Source: Tetramitus jugosus
Taxonomy: Eukaryota; Heterolobosea; Eutetramitea; Acrasida; Vahlkampfiidae
Length of the DNA: 64,000 nt
Reading direction: 5' to 3'
NCBI GenBank assembly: GCA_937625935.1
Contig: OW569372.1
Span: 62,001 to 126,000 of the forward strand
Below the pieces are notes generated by a model. That model ran no database searches and was not told the origin of the DNA. It was given only the letters and a program-made list of their open reading frames with translations. Every line of letters starts with the position of its first letter. Position 1 is the first letter of the stretch. Positions 21,885-31,555 of this stretch are shown piece by piece. A program made the translations under genes and the position numbers.

Positions 21885-22529
21885 ATGACATCTGCATTGA
21901 GTTCAACTCAGTTCCATTTTACGCATGAGGATGTCGATGAAGAATTCTTGACAGATATGCAACACATTCAATCTTCGATACCCATCGACGTGTTCAAAGC
22001 ACTTGTTCAAGCTTCGATCAAGCTTCTCACTGGAGAACAGTCTCAATTGACATCGATTGATCATTTGCTCGAAGCATTGAGTCCATTGAGTGAAAGAGCA
22101 CAGATGCCAGCACGAAAGCTTGCAAACATGGTTCGTTCAATGACCATGTTCTTCCAAGGATGTGCCAAACACAATTGTAAACTTGATTTTGTAAAGGAAG
22201 ATGCGGAGAAATTCGGATTGGAAGAAGAGCGCGCTCAATTGTTGTGTAATGTATACCGTAAATATTTTTCTGCGATTAGCAGAGTTTTGATCGCACAGAC
22301 GTTGAGTGTGAATCCTCTGAAGGATATGGACTGGAGGTTTGGTGTGACGGCAAGTAGCTCTGAATTGAATCAAGTCGGAACAACATTTTTGCAGTTGAAG
22401 CTCGTGTTGGGTGAGGAGAAGAAACCAGTGTTCCTGGAGTTGAGTCTGCCTCAGTTTTACGACTTTTTGCATCAAATGGAGAAGGCAAAGTCTTCCCTAG
22501 ACTTTTTCTCCAATGCCCAACAACAATAA
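21885..22529 (+). CDS. COMMD7: COMM domain protein, COMMD7-like
   Basis: A single exon of 214 aa. ATG 21885 follows an A-rich leader; the frame upstream lacks another ATG. The N-terminal helical half (DVFKALVQASIKLLTG) leads to the COMM domain at about 140-210: LKDMDWRFGVTASSSELNQV, then FLQLKLVL and LELSLPQFYDFLHQMEKAKS, close to human COMMD7 (IDMEWKFGVTSGSSELEKVG, LTLPQFYSFLHEME). COMMD proteins form the decameric core of the Commander complex, which recycles membrane cargo from endosomes. Confidence 0.92.
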   Translation: MTSALSSTQFHFTHEDVDEEFLTDMQHIQSSIPIDVFKALVQASIKLLTGEQSQLTSIDHLLEALSPLSERAQMPARKLANMVRSMTMFFQGCAKHNCKLDFVKEDAEKFGLEEERAQLLCNVYRKYFSAISRVLIAQTLSVNPLKDMDWRFGVTASSSELNQVGTTFLQLKLVLGEEKKPVFLELSLPQFYDFLHQMEKAKSSLDFFSNAQQQ

Positions 22530-22768
22530 AACGAATCAAATCCGGAATACATTCATTTCGTTTGTGACTGTTTGTCACCTGGAAGTCATTGTTGTTCGAA
22601 ATGAGATGATTCACACAATGTATTCACAAATACGTGTGTTGTTGCATCAGGTGTCATAGAAAACTTTTTTTGGAACAACGAAAACTCCCTTCGATCATCA
22701 TCTTCACAGCAAAAAAACCTCTGAGTGAACAGTATCATCATTTATCATCATCATCATAACCATAGACC

Positions 22769-25579
22769 ATGATGAACAAGAAATCTTCAAGTGTTGTTTC
22801 AACACTGCTACTCATTCTACTCGTGATGCTGCTCTCTGTCATGACTAGTAGCATCATCACTGCAGCCACCAGTGAAACCAAGTATGAAATTGTAGTGACG
22901 AGAGGACAGGATCAAACCGTTGCTGCCAATGCTCAATTCAAGGACAAAATTAGCATTAAAGTGTGGGACAAGACCAATCAACAGGCAGCTCCCATTGATT
23001 TGCCAGTCTATTTCTTTGCTGAGCCAGGCAATCGATTGAAACCATACTTTAAAGACTCCATGTTGCGCACCAAGAGTGGTGGTATCATATCGGATGTGAG
23101 TGTTCAGAGTGGATTTTCAGTGGGTAAGGGATCAGCCATCATTAGCTTATCCGATTTAAAGTCATTCAACAAGGATAGTAGTGTGCACACGAGACTCAAT
23201 TTCACGGTGACATCTGTCGTCTATGTTCAAGCTTGGATTCAAATTGCGTTAGTCTTGTTCTTCTCTGTTGTTTCGATTGTTGGTTCGTTCATGTTGGCTG
23301 CTTTCGTTTTGGCAAAGAATGCCGGTACAAAAGAGATGAGAAACGTGGCCGATCCAATCAAGGAGGGAGCTCAAGGTTTCTTGCGCACGCAATACGTGAC
23401 GATTACTGCGTTGGCCATTCCATTGGCATTCTGTTTGTTCTTAATGTACTATTTGAGAGCAGCGAGCGCAACGGATCCAAAGATTAGCCAGATGTGGGTC
23501 GCATTGATTGTTGCCTTCTCGTTCCTGTTGGGTGCCTTTTTCTCTGGTCTGTCTGGATTTATTGGCATGTTTGTCTCTGTTAGGGCCAACATTAGAGTGA
23601 CAAGTGCTGCAACTCGCAGTTATAACGAAGCTCTAACCATTGCTACGTTTTCAGGTGCATTTGCTGGATTTTTGGTTGTTGCATTAAGTGTTTTGGGTGT
23701 GATTGTTTTGTTTGCAGTCCTGTATGCCGCTATGCCTCCAGCTTCTGTTGATCCACAACAAATCGTAGCAATGATTGTTGGATTTTCATTCGGTTGCAGT
23801 CTCTCTGCTCTGTTTGCTCAGTTGGGAGGTGGTATTTTCACAAAGGCAGCCGATGTTGGAGCTGATTTAGTTGGTAAAGTGGAGAGTAACATTCCTGAGG
23901 ATGATATTAGAAATCCTGCCGTTATTGCTGATCTAGTTGGTGACAATGTTGGTGATTGTGCTGGTAGAGGATCTGATTTGTTCGAGTCTATTTCCGCTGA
24001 AAATATTGGTGTCATGATTTTGGCTGGATCCTTGTGTGCCAATGCCAGTCCTCAAATCTCTAGTCCAATTTCCTACATTATCTTCCCTCTGATTGTTCAT
24101 TTGTGTGGTATGGTTGGATCTTGGATTGGTATCTTCTTTGTCCGAGTAAGAGATGTTTCCGATATCAGAGCAAGAAAGAACGAAGACGAATTTTCACTGT
24201 TGTCCGTACAACACGACGATAATGAAGACTCCAATGCTGATCATTCTGATCAATCCGAACACTCAGATGTTGCTCCAGAGCGATCTGATTTGAAATTGCA
24301 GGATCTTGATGATCCAATGGTAGCATTGAATTTCGGTTATGCCATCAGCTCGCTAATCACTACTGTATTGTTTGTTGGTGTGTGTGCTTGGTTGCTCTAT
24401 AGTCCTCAGTTCCCTTCAGCATGGTTCTACTATGCCTTGTGTGGAATTATTGGTATTTTAACCAGCTGGGCTTTTGTATTTATTACTGTATATTATACCG
24501 ACTACAAGTGGTATCCAGTGAGGAGCATTGTTGAGGCAAGTAAAACTGGTGCTGCGACAAACATTATTAGTGGAATTGCTGTAGGTTTGGAGTCGACAGC
24601 TGCACCAGTGATTGTTATTTCCATTGCTATCCTTTCCTCTTTTTACCTTGGAAGGGCCAGTGGTATTGTTAATGAAAACAATGAACGTATTGGAGGACTA
24701 TTTGGAATTGCTGTTGCCACCATTGGTATGCTTTCCACATCAAGCTTCATTTTGACTATGGATACACTTGGTCCTATTGTTGACAATGCTGGTGGTATTG
24801 CAGAAATGTCGGGACTTCCTGCTGACATCAGACTTGTCACAGACAGATTGGATGCTGTGGGTAACACGACAAAGGCTCTCACAAAGGGATACGCCATTGG
24901 TTCAGCCAGTTTGGCAGCCTTCCTATTGTTTACTGCCTTCTTGGACACTGTCACAAGTTATATCGGAAAACCTTTCACAGTGGTCAATTTGGCTACTCCT
25001 GAAGTGTTTGTTGGTGGTTTGTGTGGTGCTGCACTTGTGTTCTTGTTCAGTGCTTTGACCATTCGTGCTGTCGGAAAGAGTGCACAAACAGTGATTGAAG
25101 AAGTCAGACGTCAATTCAGAGAAAACCCAGGTATTATGGATTATTCATGCAAGCCAGACTACGAACGTTGTGTGGCCATTGTGACAAGATCTGCTTTGAT
25201 TCAAATGATTGCACCTGGATTGTTGGCCGTGTTCGTTCCTGTATGCATTGGTTTCATTTTCAAGGAGATTGGTCGATGGAATGGCAATCCATATCTCGGC
25301 GCTGAAGTGTCTGCAGGTTTCCTCATGGTTGCTACTATTGCAGGTATTTTGCTTGCCTTGTTCTTGAACAATTCTGGAGGTAGTTGGGACAATGCAAAGA
25401 AGCTGGCAGAAATGGACACAAGCTTCGGTGGCAAGGGTTCAGATGTGCACAAGGCTACTGTCATTGGTGACACGATTGGTGATCCATTCAAGGATACTGC
25501 AGGTCCTTCTCTGCACGTTCTCATCAAACTACTCGCCACCATCACTCTCGTCATTGGTCCAATGTATCTTGGAAACTAA
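22769..25579 (+). CDS. Membrane H+-pyrophosphatase with N-terminal lumenal extension
   Basis: A single exon of 936 aa; typical members are 660-800 aa. The enzyme couples pyrophosphate hydrolysis to proton pumping into vacuoles or acidocalcisomes. Catalytic motifs are present: DVGADLVGKVE, DNVGDCAGRGSDLFES, DTLGPIVDNAGGIAEM, GGSWDNAKK and DTIGDPFKDTAGPSLH. The motif GNTTKALTKGYAIG has Lys at residue 702, where K+-dependent enzymes have Ala, predicting a K+-independent pump. A signal peptide (about 10-33) and a lumenal beta-rich domain (about 34-150) replace the usual first helix. An acidic Ser/Asp/His-rich loop sits at about residues 475-510. Confidence 0.95.
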   Translation: MMNKKSSSVVSTLLLILLVMLLSVMTSSIITAATSETKYEIVVTRGQDQTVAANAQFKDKISIKVWDKTNQQAAPIDLPVYFFAEPGNRLKPYFKDSMLRTKSGGIISDVSVQSGFSVGKGSAIISLSDLKSFNKDSSVHTRLNFTVTSVVYVQAWIQIALVLFFSVVSIVGSFMLAAFVLAKNAGTKEMRNVADPIKEGAQGFLRTQYVTITALAIPLAFCLFLMYYLRAASATDPKISQMWVALIVAFSFLLGAFFSGLSGFIGMFVSVRANIRVTSAATRSYNEALTIATFSGAFAGFLVVALSVLGVIVLFAVLYAAMPPASVDPQQIVAMIVGFSFGCSLSALFAQLGGGIFTKAADVGADLVGKVESNIPEDDIRNPAVIADLVGDNVGDCAGRGSDLFESISAENIGVMILAGSLCANASPQISSPISYIIFPLIVHLCGMVGSWIGIFFVRVRDVSDIRARKNEDEFSLLSVQHDDNEDSNADHSDQSEHSDVAPERSDLKLQDLDDPMVALNFGYAISSLITTVLFVGVCAWLLYSPQFPSAWFYYALCGIIGILTSWAFVFITVYYTDYKWYPVRSIVEASKTGAATNIISGIAVGLESTAAPVIVISIAILSSFYLGRASGIVNENNERIGGLFGIAVATIGMLSTSSFILTMDTLGPIVDNAGGIAEMSGLPADIRLVTDRLDAVGNTTKALTKGYAIGSASLAAFLLFTAFLDTVTSYIGKPFTVVNLATPEVFVGGLCGAALVFLFSALTIRAVGKSAQTVIEEVRRQFRENPGIMDYSCKPDYERCVAIVTRSALIQMIAPGLLAVFVPVCIGFIFKEIGRWNGNPYLGAEVSAGFLMVATIAGILLALFLNNSGGSWDNAKKLAEMDTSFGGKGSDVHKATVIGDTIGDPFKDTAGPSLHVLIKLLATITLVIGPMYLGN

Positions 25580-25681
25580 GCTCCTTTTTCGCGCCATTTT
25601 CTTGGCGCCAAATGATTCAAATTTCTGAATGTTACATTTCCAAGAAACCCAAGAAAACAGAGAGAACAATCGATAAAAAAC

Positions 25682-28600
25682 ATGTTTAATACCTATCAAT
25701 CTGAATCTGATTCCTCGGACAGTGAAAGCGAGCAACAATCAAAGGTTGTGCCAACAACAAGTACAATACCTCTCTTTAGAACAAAGAGCAGTGCTTCCTC
25801 GGCAACACCTGCTTCTGCAGCTACGCACCTCAACAACAAAAGAAGTGAACCTGTGGACGTTGTTGATGTGACACTTGGAATGAAGGCCTCTGACTTCAGT
25901 TTTCCATATGAAGCATATGACATTCAAGTCAACTTTATGAGAAACATGTACCGAGCAATCGATCAGAAGAAGATTGGCATATTTGAAAGTCCTACGGGAA
26001 CGGGAAAGTCGTTGAGCATTATTTGTAGTGCTCTGACATGGCTACTTGATCACTCGAACGATAGAAACGATGGTACGACGAGTCATTCACTAGTGAAGAG
26101 CAACCGTTCGAGCAGTCAAACAACATCCAAGAATACCAGAAAGAGACAGATTGTTGATTCTTCATCGGATGAAGAGAATGATGAGCCTGCTTGGATCAAA
26201 CAACAAGAAAAGCAAATCTCAGAGCAGAACCTCAAAGATAAAATACTAATGGAGCAGGAGAAGCAAGAGAAAAGAAAAGATAGAGTAGATCTGTATCAAC
26301 GAAAGCGAGCCAAGTTTTTAATGGGTGCTTTAGAAACGGTCAAAAAGCAGGAGAAATCAAAGTCTGTTACTGGGAAGGATGAACCACAGGATGACAGTGA
26401 CTTGTTACTCGTCGATTATGAAGACCATAGTGCAAAGAGTCGCTCATCAGTGCTCAATCAGTTAAACATTGGCGTTAAGGGTTCGCTGCTAGACGATTTG
26501 TTCTCAAGTGATGAAGAAGAGGATATGAACGCAGCCAGAAAGGCAAGAAAGCGTGGTCCGAGTAGTATATTTGCAGATGAAAATGACGAAGATGAGAATC
26601 CAGATGTGTATCATACGCCTAAAATTATTTATTGCAGCAGAACTCATACGCAGTTGAATCAGTTTGTTCAGGAAGTACAGAAAACTGAATTTAGAGAAAA
26701 GTTTAGGCTAGTGTCGCTGGCGTCAAGAAAGCAAATGTGCACTCATCCTGTCGTTTCCAAAGTTCAATCACAAAACAGAATCAATGAACTGTGTCTGGAC
26801 ATGAAGAGAAAGAGTGACAGGAAGCATAAGTGTCCTTATGATGATCAATCAGGATTTAAACTCTTTAAAGACCATGTACTTATTAAGGTGAGAGATATTG
26901 AAGACTTAGTCAGCTTGGGTAAGAGATTAGAGACTTGCTCATACTATGGTTCTAGAAAAGCAGTTCCACACGCCCAAGTTATCACAATACCATACAACAG
27001 TTTGATCCACCAACCAACAAGAGAAAGTCTAGGCATCAAGTTAGAAGATTGCGTAGTGATTATAGATGAAGCCCATAATTTAGTAGATTCAGTCATACAT
27101 ACACATAGTTTTCAGATTACTCAGGCACAAGTACAGCAGTGTCACATGCAACTCACAGGCTACTACGAAAAGTACAAATCAAGGTTAAAGGCAGCGAATC
27201 AGACAAATGTCACACAGTTGCTGGAGATTATGAGCAGTCTTTTAACGTTTCTCAAGAGCGGTATCAATGGACAGATAGAAACAAGTGACAATAGTTCTGA
27301 TCAAACTGTGTCCGAAGTTCTCAATCTTAATGATTTTTCATATCGATCACGCATCAACAATATCAACATGTTTCATGTGTGCGAGTTTATTGAACGCTCA
27401 GAGTTGACAAAGAAATTAAACGGCTTTGTAGAGCGAAAGTCAACTGCACAAGTTGCAATACATCGGAAGGGTTCAAGAGGAGAGGAAGAAGAGGGAATTG
27501 AATCGGGAATCCATGCATTCACTTCCTTCCTTCTCGCTCTCACCAACATCAGTAAGGATGGAAAGATTCTTGTTCAAACGAACAAAACAAGTAAGTAATC
27601 CAATTGATACTCATTTCTCAAATGTAACAACAATACTGACAGATTTTCAATGTTTCAGATCCATCGAATAGTTTGATCAAATTTGTGTTGCTGAATCCTA
27701 GCATCTACTTCCGTGAGATTGTAGAAAAGTCTAGATCTGTTGTATTGGCTGGTGGAACAATGGAACCCGTATGTATTGATGTATTGCTCGATTGTTGTTA
27801 TGATTCAACAACTCACCATTGTAATTCATTTCCATTTATTAGATCTCGTCTGTCATCCAACAACTATTCCCTGATAGAACTGAACGAATTGAGCGATTCC
27901 AATGTGGTCACGTTATACCTGATGAAAACATTTTGCCAATATGCTTAAGCTCAGCTCCATCTTCCAATCCTTTCGATTTCACATTCAAATCACGTAACAG
28001 TCCAACTACGGTATGTCATATGAGAGTGATCAATACTTCTCTTCTCATCGAATATTCAAGTTACTAACTCACTGTTGATATCAACTATAGATGAATGATC
28101 TGGGAACACTGATTTGCAACTTGTGTAATGTTGTTCCTGATGGTGTCGTGCTCTTCTTCCCTTCCTATTCATATGAGCATGCCGTGTATGACTATTGGTT
28201 CAAGAACGGTGTCATCCGGAAGATCGAAATGAAGAAAAAGTACTATCGAGAGCCAAAGAGCTCAACAGAAGTCGATCAAGTACTTTCAGATTACAAGCGC
28301 ACAATCGATCGCTCAAAGATTGACAAAGATAAGCAGTACTCTTTCCAAGGTGCTGTTCTCAGCTGTGTTGTCGGTGGTAAGATGAGTGAAGGCATAAACT
28401 TTAGTGATGGATATGGACGATTAGTTGTCGTTGTTGGCCTTCCTTATCCTAATCCAAATGATATGGAACTCAAGGAGAAGATGGGGTATTTGAACTCGAA
28501 GCAAAAAGGATCTGGTTCAGAGTACTATGACGACATAACTATGAAGGCAGTGAATCAGTCAATAGGACGATCCATTCGTCATGCCAAGGACTACGCATCC

Positions 28601-28780
28601 ATCCTGTTGTTAGACAAGCGATACTCCAAATCAAACATACAATCGAAACTACCAAACTGGATTCGATCTCGTCTCGTGGTTTGTGACTCGTTTGGTCCTG
28701 CTTTCTCCCAGGTGACTCGCTTCTTCAAATCAAAGAACAACATCGCCACTACAACCAGTCAGAACCTACAACCAAATTAG
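25682..28780 (+). CDS. DDX11: DDX11/CHL1-family iron-sulfur DNA helicase
   Basis: Four exons: 25682..27590, 27659..27768, 27843..28010 and 28091..28780; 958 aa. Introns are 68, 74 and 80 bp. The joins restore FQCGHVIPDENILPICLSS and LICNLCNVVPDGVVLFFPSY, matching DDX11 ([35 protein letters not shown]). Walker A is SPTGTGKS (about residue 104) and motif II is DEAH (about 461). Cysteines in the KQMC, ELCLD, KHKCPY and ETCSYY contexts are the four Fe-S ligands of XPD-like helicases. A long charged insert lies between motif I and the Fe-S domain, as in DDX11. The family unwinds G4/forked DNA and supports sister-chromatid cohesion. Confidence 0.94.
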
Positions 28781-28843
28781 AATAACACAGCTGTATGGAG
28801 CATTTTAAATATTTATCAATAAGTTATTTTATCAGCTACTGGA

Positions 28844-29962
28844 CTAGTCGACATCAACCCGCGACTTGAGTATCTGAATTGCCGGCCGGACCCAAACACC
28901 ACACGAACACTGAACACCACTCCAAGCAAATGCACCGATTCGATGAGAGCATTTTGGACAATTGATATCACCAGAATCCCGATTCAAATGATCCATCCAT
29001 GCCTTACGTTCAATATAATATGCATTACAGTCCTTTTTCATACCAGCCAAAAACGATTTCGAATCCTTCTTCATCTTCTTGTATGAAAAGTCCTTCTTTC
29101 CTGCTCCTTTGGCCGACGTGTGCTTGACTAGATCCTTTGCATCAAACAATGGAAATCGACACTTTTGACACATGCAAACACTAAACTTGTTTCCATTGCC
29201 ACTATTACTACTGCTACCACCTCCATTCGTACTAGCAATAACATTGCTATTATCCTGATTAGCAGTTGTTCCCTCTTCTTCGCCAATAGGACGTTGAATA
29301 GCTTGTCTCATTCGTTGTGCCTGTTTCACAACATCTCTCTCTGGGTTCAACAACGATTGAGCATACCGTTCCAACTCGTCTCTATAAAATTGAGCATTTT
29401 GGGACTTTAATTGATGAACAAGTGATTGAAGTTGAGATTTCACTTGTTCATCAATGACTTGTTCATTCAAATATTGAGTCATTTGATGAATGGACTCATC
29501 GAATGACAAGTGCTCTCTGGCAATCATGTAGCTCAGAATAGCAACAATCGCTCTCACATCACCATTCTCTTCTAATGGTGGTTGTGTTTCTGAGCGGTTG
29601 ATTTCTTCCACTGATTCTGTGGTGGTTGTTATTGCCGTTGAAAATAACAGTAAAACATTTTCATTCTTCAAAATGGCGCGCGATAAAAATCGGACAATTT
29701 GCGGAAAATTGTCAATGTGCTCCTCGTCATTTTCGATCGTGTTGTTGGCATCGGTCGTACGGTGCTTCATTGTGAAATGAGTGATCGTATAACCGTAAAC
29801 ACGGTGCAACAAGTGAAACAAATCATTCTTTTTTGGTTGTTCAATGTTGTTGTCAAATGAGATAATGTGTTTGATCTCGTGTTCAGCGAGTTGATCAGTG
29901 TTGTTGGATAGGGATGAATCGCTGTCGATGAACAAGTATGGCGGACGAATGCAAGTGATCAT
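28844..29962 (-). CDS. DUSP12: DUSP12/YVH1 homologue with inactive phosphatase domain
   Basis: A single exon of 372 aa. I start at ATG 29962 (MITCIRPPYLFID), since the open frame upstream has only TTG. The C-terminal 110 residues are the YVH1 zinc-binding domain: MCQKCRFPLFD, an H in LVKHTSA, a C in the NAYYIE block, then INCPKCSHRIGAFAWSGVQC and SCGVWVRPAIQI with terminal SRVDVD. The N-terminal half has the dual-specificity phosphatase fold, but the HCxxGxxR loop reads LEENGDVR: His and the nucleophilic Cys are gone while Gly and Arg remain, and a 20-residue insert precedes it. In yeast the zinc domain of Yvh1 supports 60S ribosome assembly independently of catalysis, so this may be a ribosome-assembly-only form. 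Confidence 0.88.
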   Translation of the reverse strand: MITCIRPPYLFIDSDSSLSNNTDQLAEHEIKHIISFDNNIEQPKKNDLFHLLHRVYGYTITHFTMKHRTTDANNTIENDEEHIDNFPQIVRFLSRAILKNENVLLLFSTAITTTTESVEEINRSETQPPLEENGDVRAIVAILSYMIAREHLSFDESIHQMTQYLNEQVIDEQVKSQLQSLVHQLKSQNAQFYRDELERYAQSLLNPERDVVKQAQRMRQAIQRPIGEEEGTTANQDNSNVIASTNGGGSSSNSGNGNKFSVCMCQKCRFPLFDAKDLVKHTSAKGAGKKDFSYKKMKKDSKSFLAGMKKDCNAYYIERKAWMDHLNRDSGDINCPKCSHRIGAFAWSGVQCSCGVWVRPAIQILKSRVDVD

Positions 29963-30024
29963 GTTTTTCTCTGAGATGAGTTTTTTGATTTCTGGAAGTT
30001 GCAACCAGAACTTTGAAGTTTCAA

Positions 30025-30342
30025 TTCGAGTTTTATTTTTTTTTTTTTTTTTTTAATACAACAAATGGTGCTCACGCACCTCGTTGCGGAACTTTTATTT
30101 TTCTTTTGCGTGAGAGCAGGCTTGCCTGCTCTCAATTGTCTAACATGATGTGGTGCTTGCCCAGTGGAGTGGCAGGCCTACGCAACAGGATTCATTCTCT
30201 TCTTGGAATGTTGTTTTGATCCCTTCTTCAGGGATTCGTTGCGAGGGCCTCCACTACCATCTGGAGCACCACTGGTGAGGTCAGATGGCTCCGTAGTCCT
30301 AGCCAGTTGGTAGGACCTACGGAGAGCACTTCGAGTTTTATT
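30025..30342 (-). mobile_element. Probable SINE/retroposon with poly(A) tail and 13-bp target-site duplication
   Basis: Identical direct repeats TTCGAGTTTTATT lie at 30025-30037 and 30330-30342. Between them is a 292-bp segment that begins, on the plus strand, with a T run (about 19 T including the end of the repeat). Read on the minus strand it is a non-coding element ending in poly(A), flanked by a target-site duplication. It contains strong hairpins: CTCCGTAG...CTACGGAG at 30289-30324, a 10-bp-arm palindrome at 30112-30133, and GGTGC-TCAC-GCACC at 30067-30080. A B-box-like GCAACGAATCC is present on the minus strand. No reverse transcriptase or open frame is encoded, so mobilisation would be in trans. 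Confidence 0.75.
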
Positions 30343-30380
30343 CTTCGACAAATTGTATGTAAAATGAAATTGAACACCAA

Positions 30381-30453
30381 CCTCTGATAGCTCAGATGGT
30401 AGAGCATGAGACTGTAGATCTTGTGGTCGCGTGTTCGAGTCACGCTCGGAGGA
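30381..30453 (+). tRNA. tRNA-Tyr: tRNA-Tyr (GUA), intronless
   Basis: A 73-nt cloverleaf: the acceptor stem pairs CCTCTGA with TCGGAGG (one G-U), the D arm is GCTC-AGATGGTA-GAGC, the anticodon loop is CTGTAGA with anticodon GTA, the T arm is GCGTG-TTCGAGT-CACGC, and the discriminator is A. The C1:G72 pair is the eukaryotic/archaeal Tyr identity element. An A box (TAGCTCAGATGG) and B box (GTTCGAGTC) are inside, and a T5 run follows at about 30456 as a pol III terminator. There is no intron, although tRNA-Tyr carries one in many eukaryotes. Confidence 0.95.
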
Positions 30454-30774
30454 ACTTTTTGGTTTTGCTACAATTTTGTTTTTCCTCTGTTGCGAAAAGG
30501 AATAAGATTGCACATCTTTTTTTATCAAAAGGAATTATATGTGATCCATTCCATCGTCAGTTAAAGAGTTGTTGTTTCTATTGTTAACCTGACCTTCATG
30601 TGTCTTTCTCCTTCTCTCGTTCCTTTCCACATTTGAAATAATGACGAACAGACCAGCCGACCCCCCTCCGCCAACGCGACAGAGGAAATATCACGAGTAA
30701 CATCCACATCATCAGAAACCTCCGTCTGCCCATCTTTTCAATCAAAAACCAAGTCACACGGTCGCTAACTAACC

Positions 30775-31398
30775 ATGAGAACAACCACCACTACCACTCT
30801 TGTAATTCTACTCTCTGTCCTCTTGTGCTACTGCTGCTCTCTCAGTGCTGTTCAAGCAGTCAAACACAACAAAAAATTCTTTCACAAGTTCAACTCTGAT
30901 GGACTGTATGAGATTGGTCGACGTGGAGCACCCATGTCTCGCGTCATCCACCCATCTCTCTATCACTCTGCTTCCGATAGTAGCACTGAGCTAGATTTTG
31001 GCTGCATCAAGGTCTATGTATGTTATCACATTGTTTTTTTATCAACGTTTTTTTTAAATTCAAAAAGCTCACTGTGTTATTGACATTGACACACAATCAT
31101 AAAGGGTAAATACTGTGGACCAGGATGGTGCGGTGGAGATTGGTTCAATGGTTGTAAAGGCAAGACTCAAAAGTGTAATTTTAATGTAGCTCCTATCAAT
31201 GCTGTTGACAGTTGTTGCAAAGTTCATGACAAGTGCTGCATTGATAATAGAGGAAGCTGTGGTGCATGCGATGCTGATTTGGCGCTCTGTCTGTCCAAGA
31301 CTTCTTGTGATTCAGATGATTTTGCATGTAATATGGCCAGAGGAACGATGAAGGGATTTTTCACTGTTCGATCCAACAATGGTCAAACTTGTTGTTAG
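30775..31398 (+). CDS. Secreted phospholipase A2-like protein
   Basis: Exon 1 is 30775..31017 and exon 2 is 31105..31398 (87-bp intron, donor GTATGT); 178 aa. A signal peptide covers about residues 1-29 (hydrophobic LVILLSVLLCYCCSLSAVQA). The splice joins GCIKVY to GKYCGPGWCGG, the calcium-binding loop. The active-site motif DSCCKVHDKCC carries the His-Asp pair and disulfide cysteines; 18 Cys are spread through the mature part, fitting the secreted, Ca-dependent sPLA2 fold. It would hydrolyse phospholipids at sn-2 in the extracellular space, food vacuole or secretory pathway. The size and single intron resemble plant-type small sPLA2. Confidence 0.88.
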
Positions 31399-31555
31399 AC
31401 TTCGTTGCAAAGTAAAATGATGCATGTTCCCATTCTTCAAAGCTATTGGGTTTCTTTTGTGTTGTTTCTTGAAGAATTGTTTTTAGAGCTGAACGATGTG
31501 TTGTGTAGAAGATTGTTGCAATGTTGGAGTTGAGTAGTATCTCTTATGTTATTAT

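Larger units (their letters stand above)
29963..30774. other. Intergenic region with retroposon and tRNA
   Basis: This 812-bp gap between divergent genes holds the retroposon at 30025-30342 and tRNA-Tyr at 30381-30453. The 320 bp after the tRNA show only its T run and the leader of the phospholipase gene. An open frame on the minus strand across the tRNA is an artefact of its conserved sequence. Confidence 0.6.

Noticed and set aside
28844-30004. A hidden intron that could restore the DUSP12 catalytic loop
   Set aside because: The frame is continuous through the region and no GT-AG pair brings in an HC motif.
30178-30528. Minus-strand open frame of about 116 codons over the tRNA region
   Set aside because: Its central SERDSNTRPQDLQ-like segment is the antisense reading of tRNA-Tyr, a well-known false protein, and the remainder lies in the retroposon.
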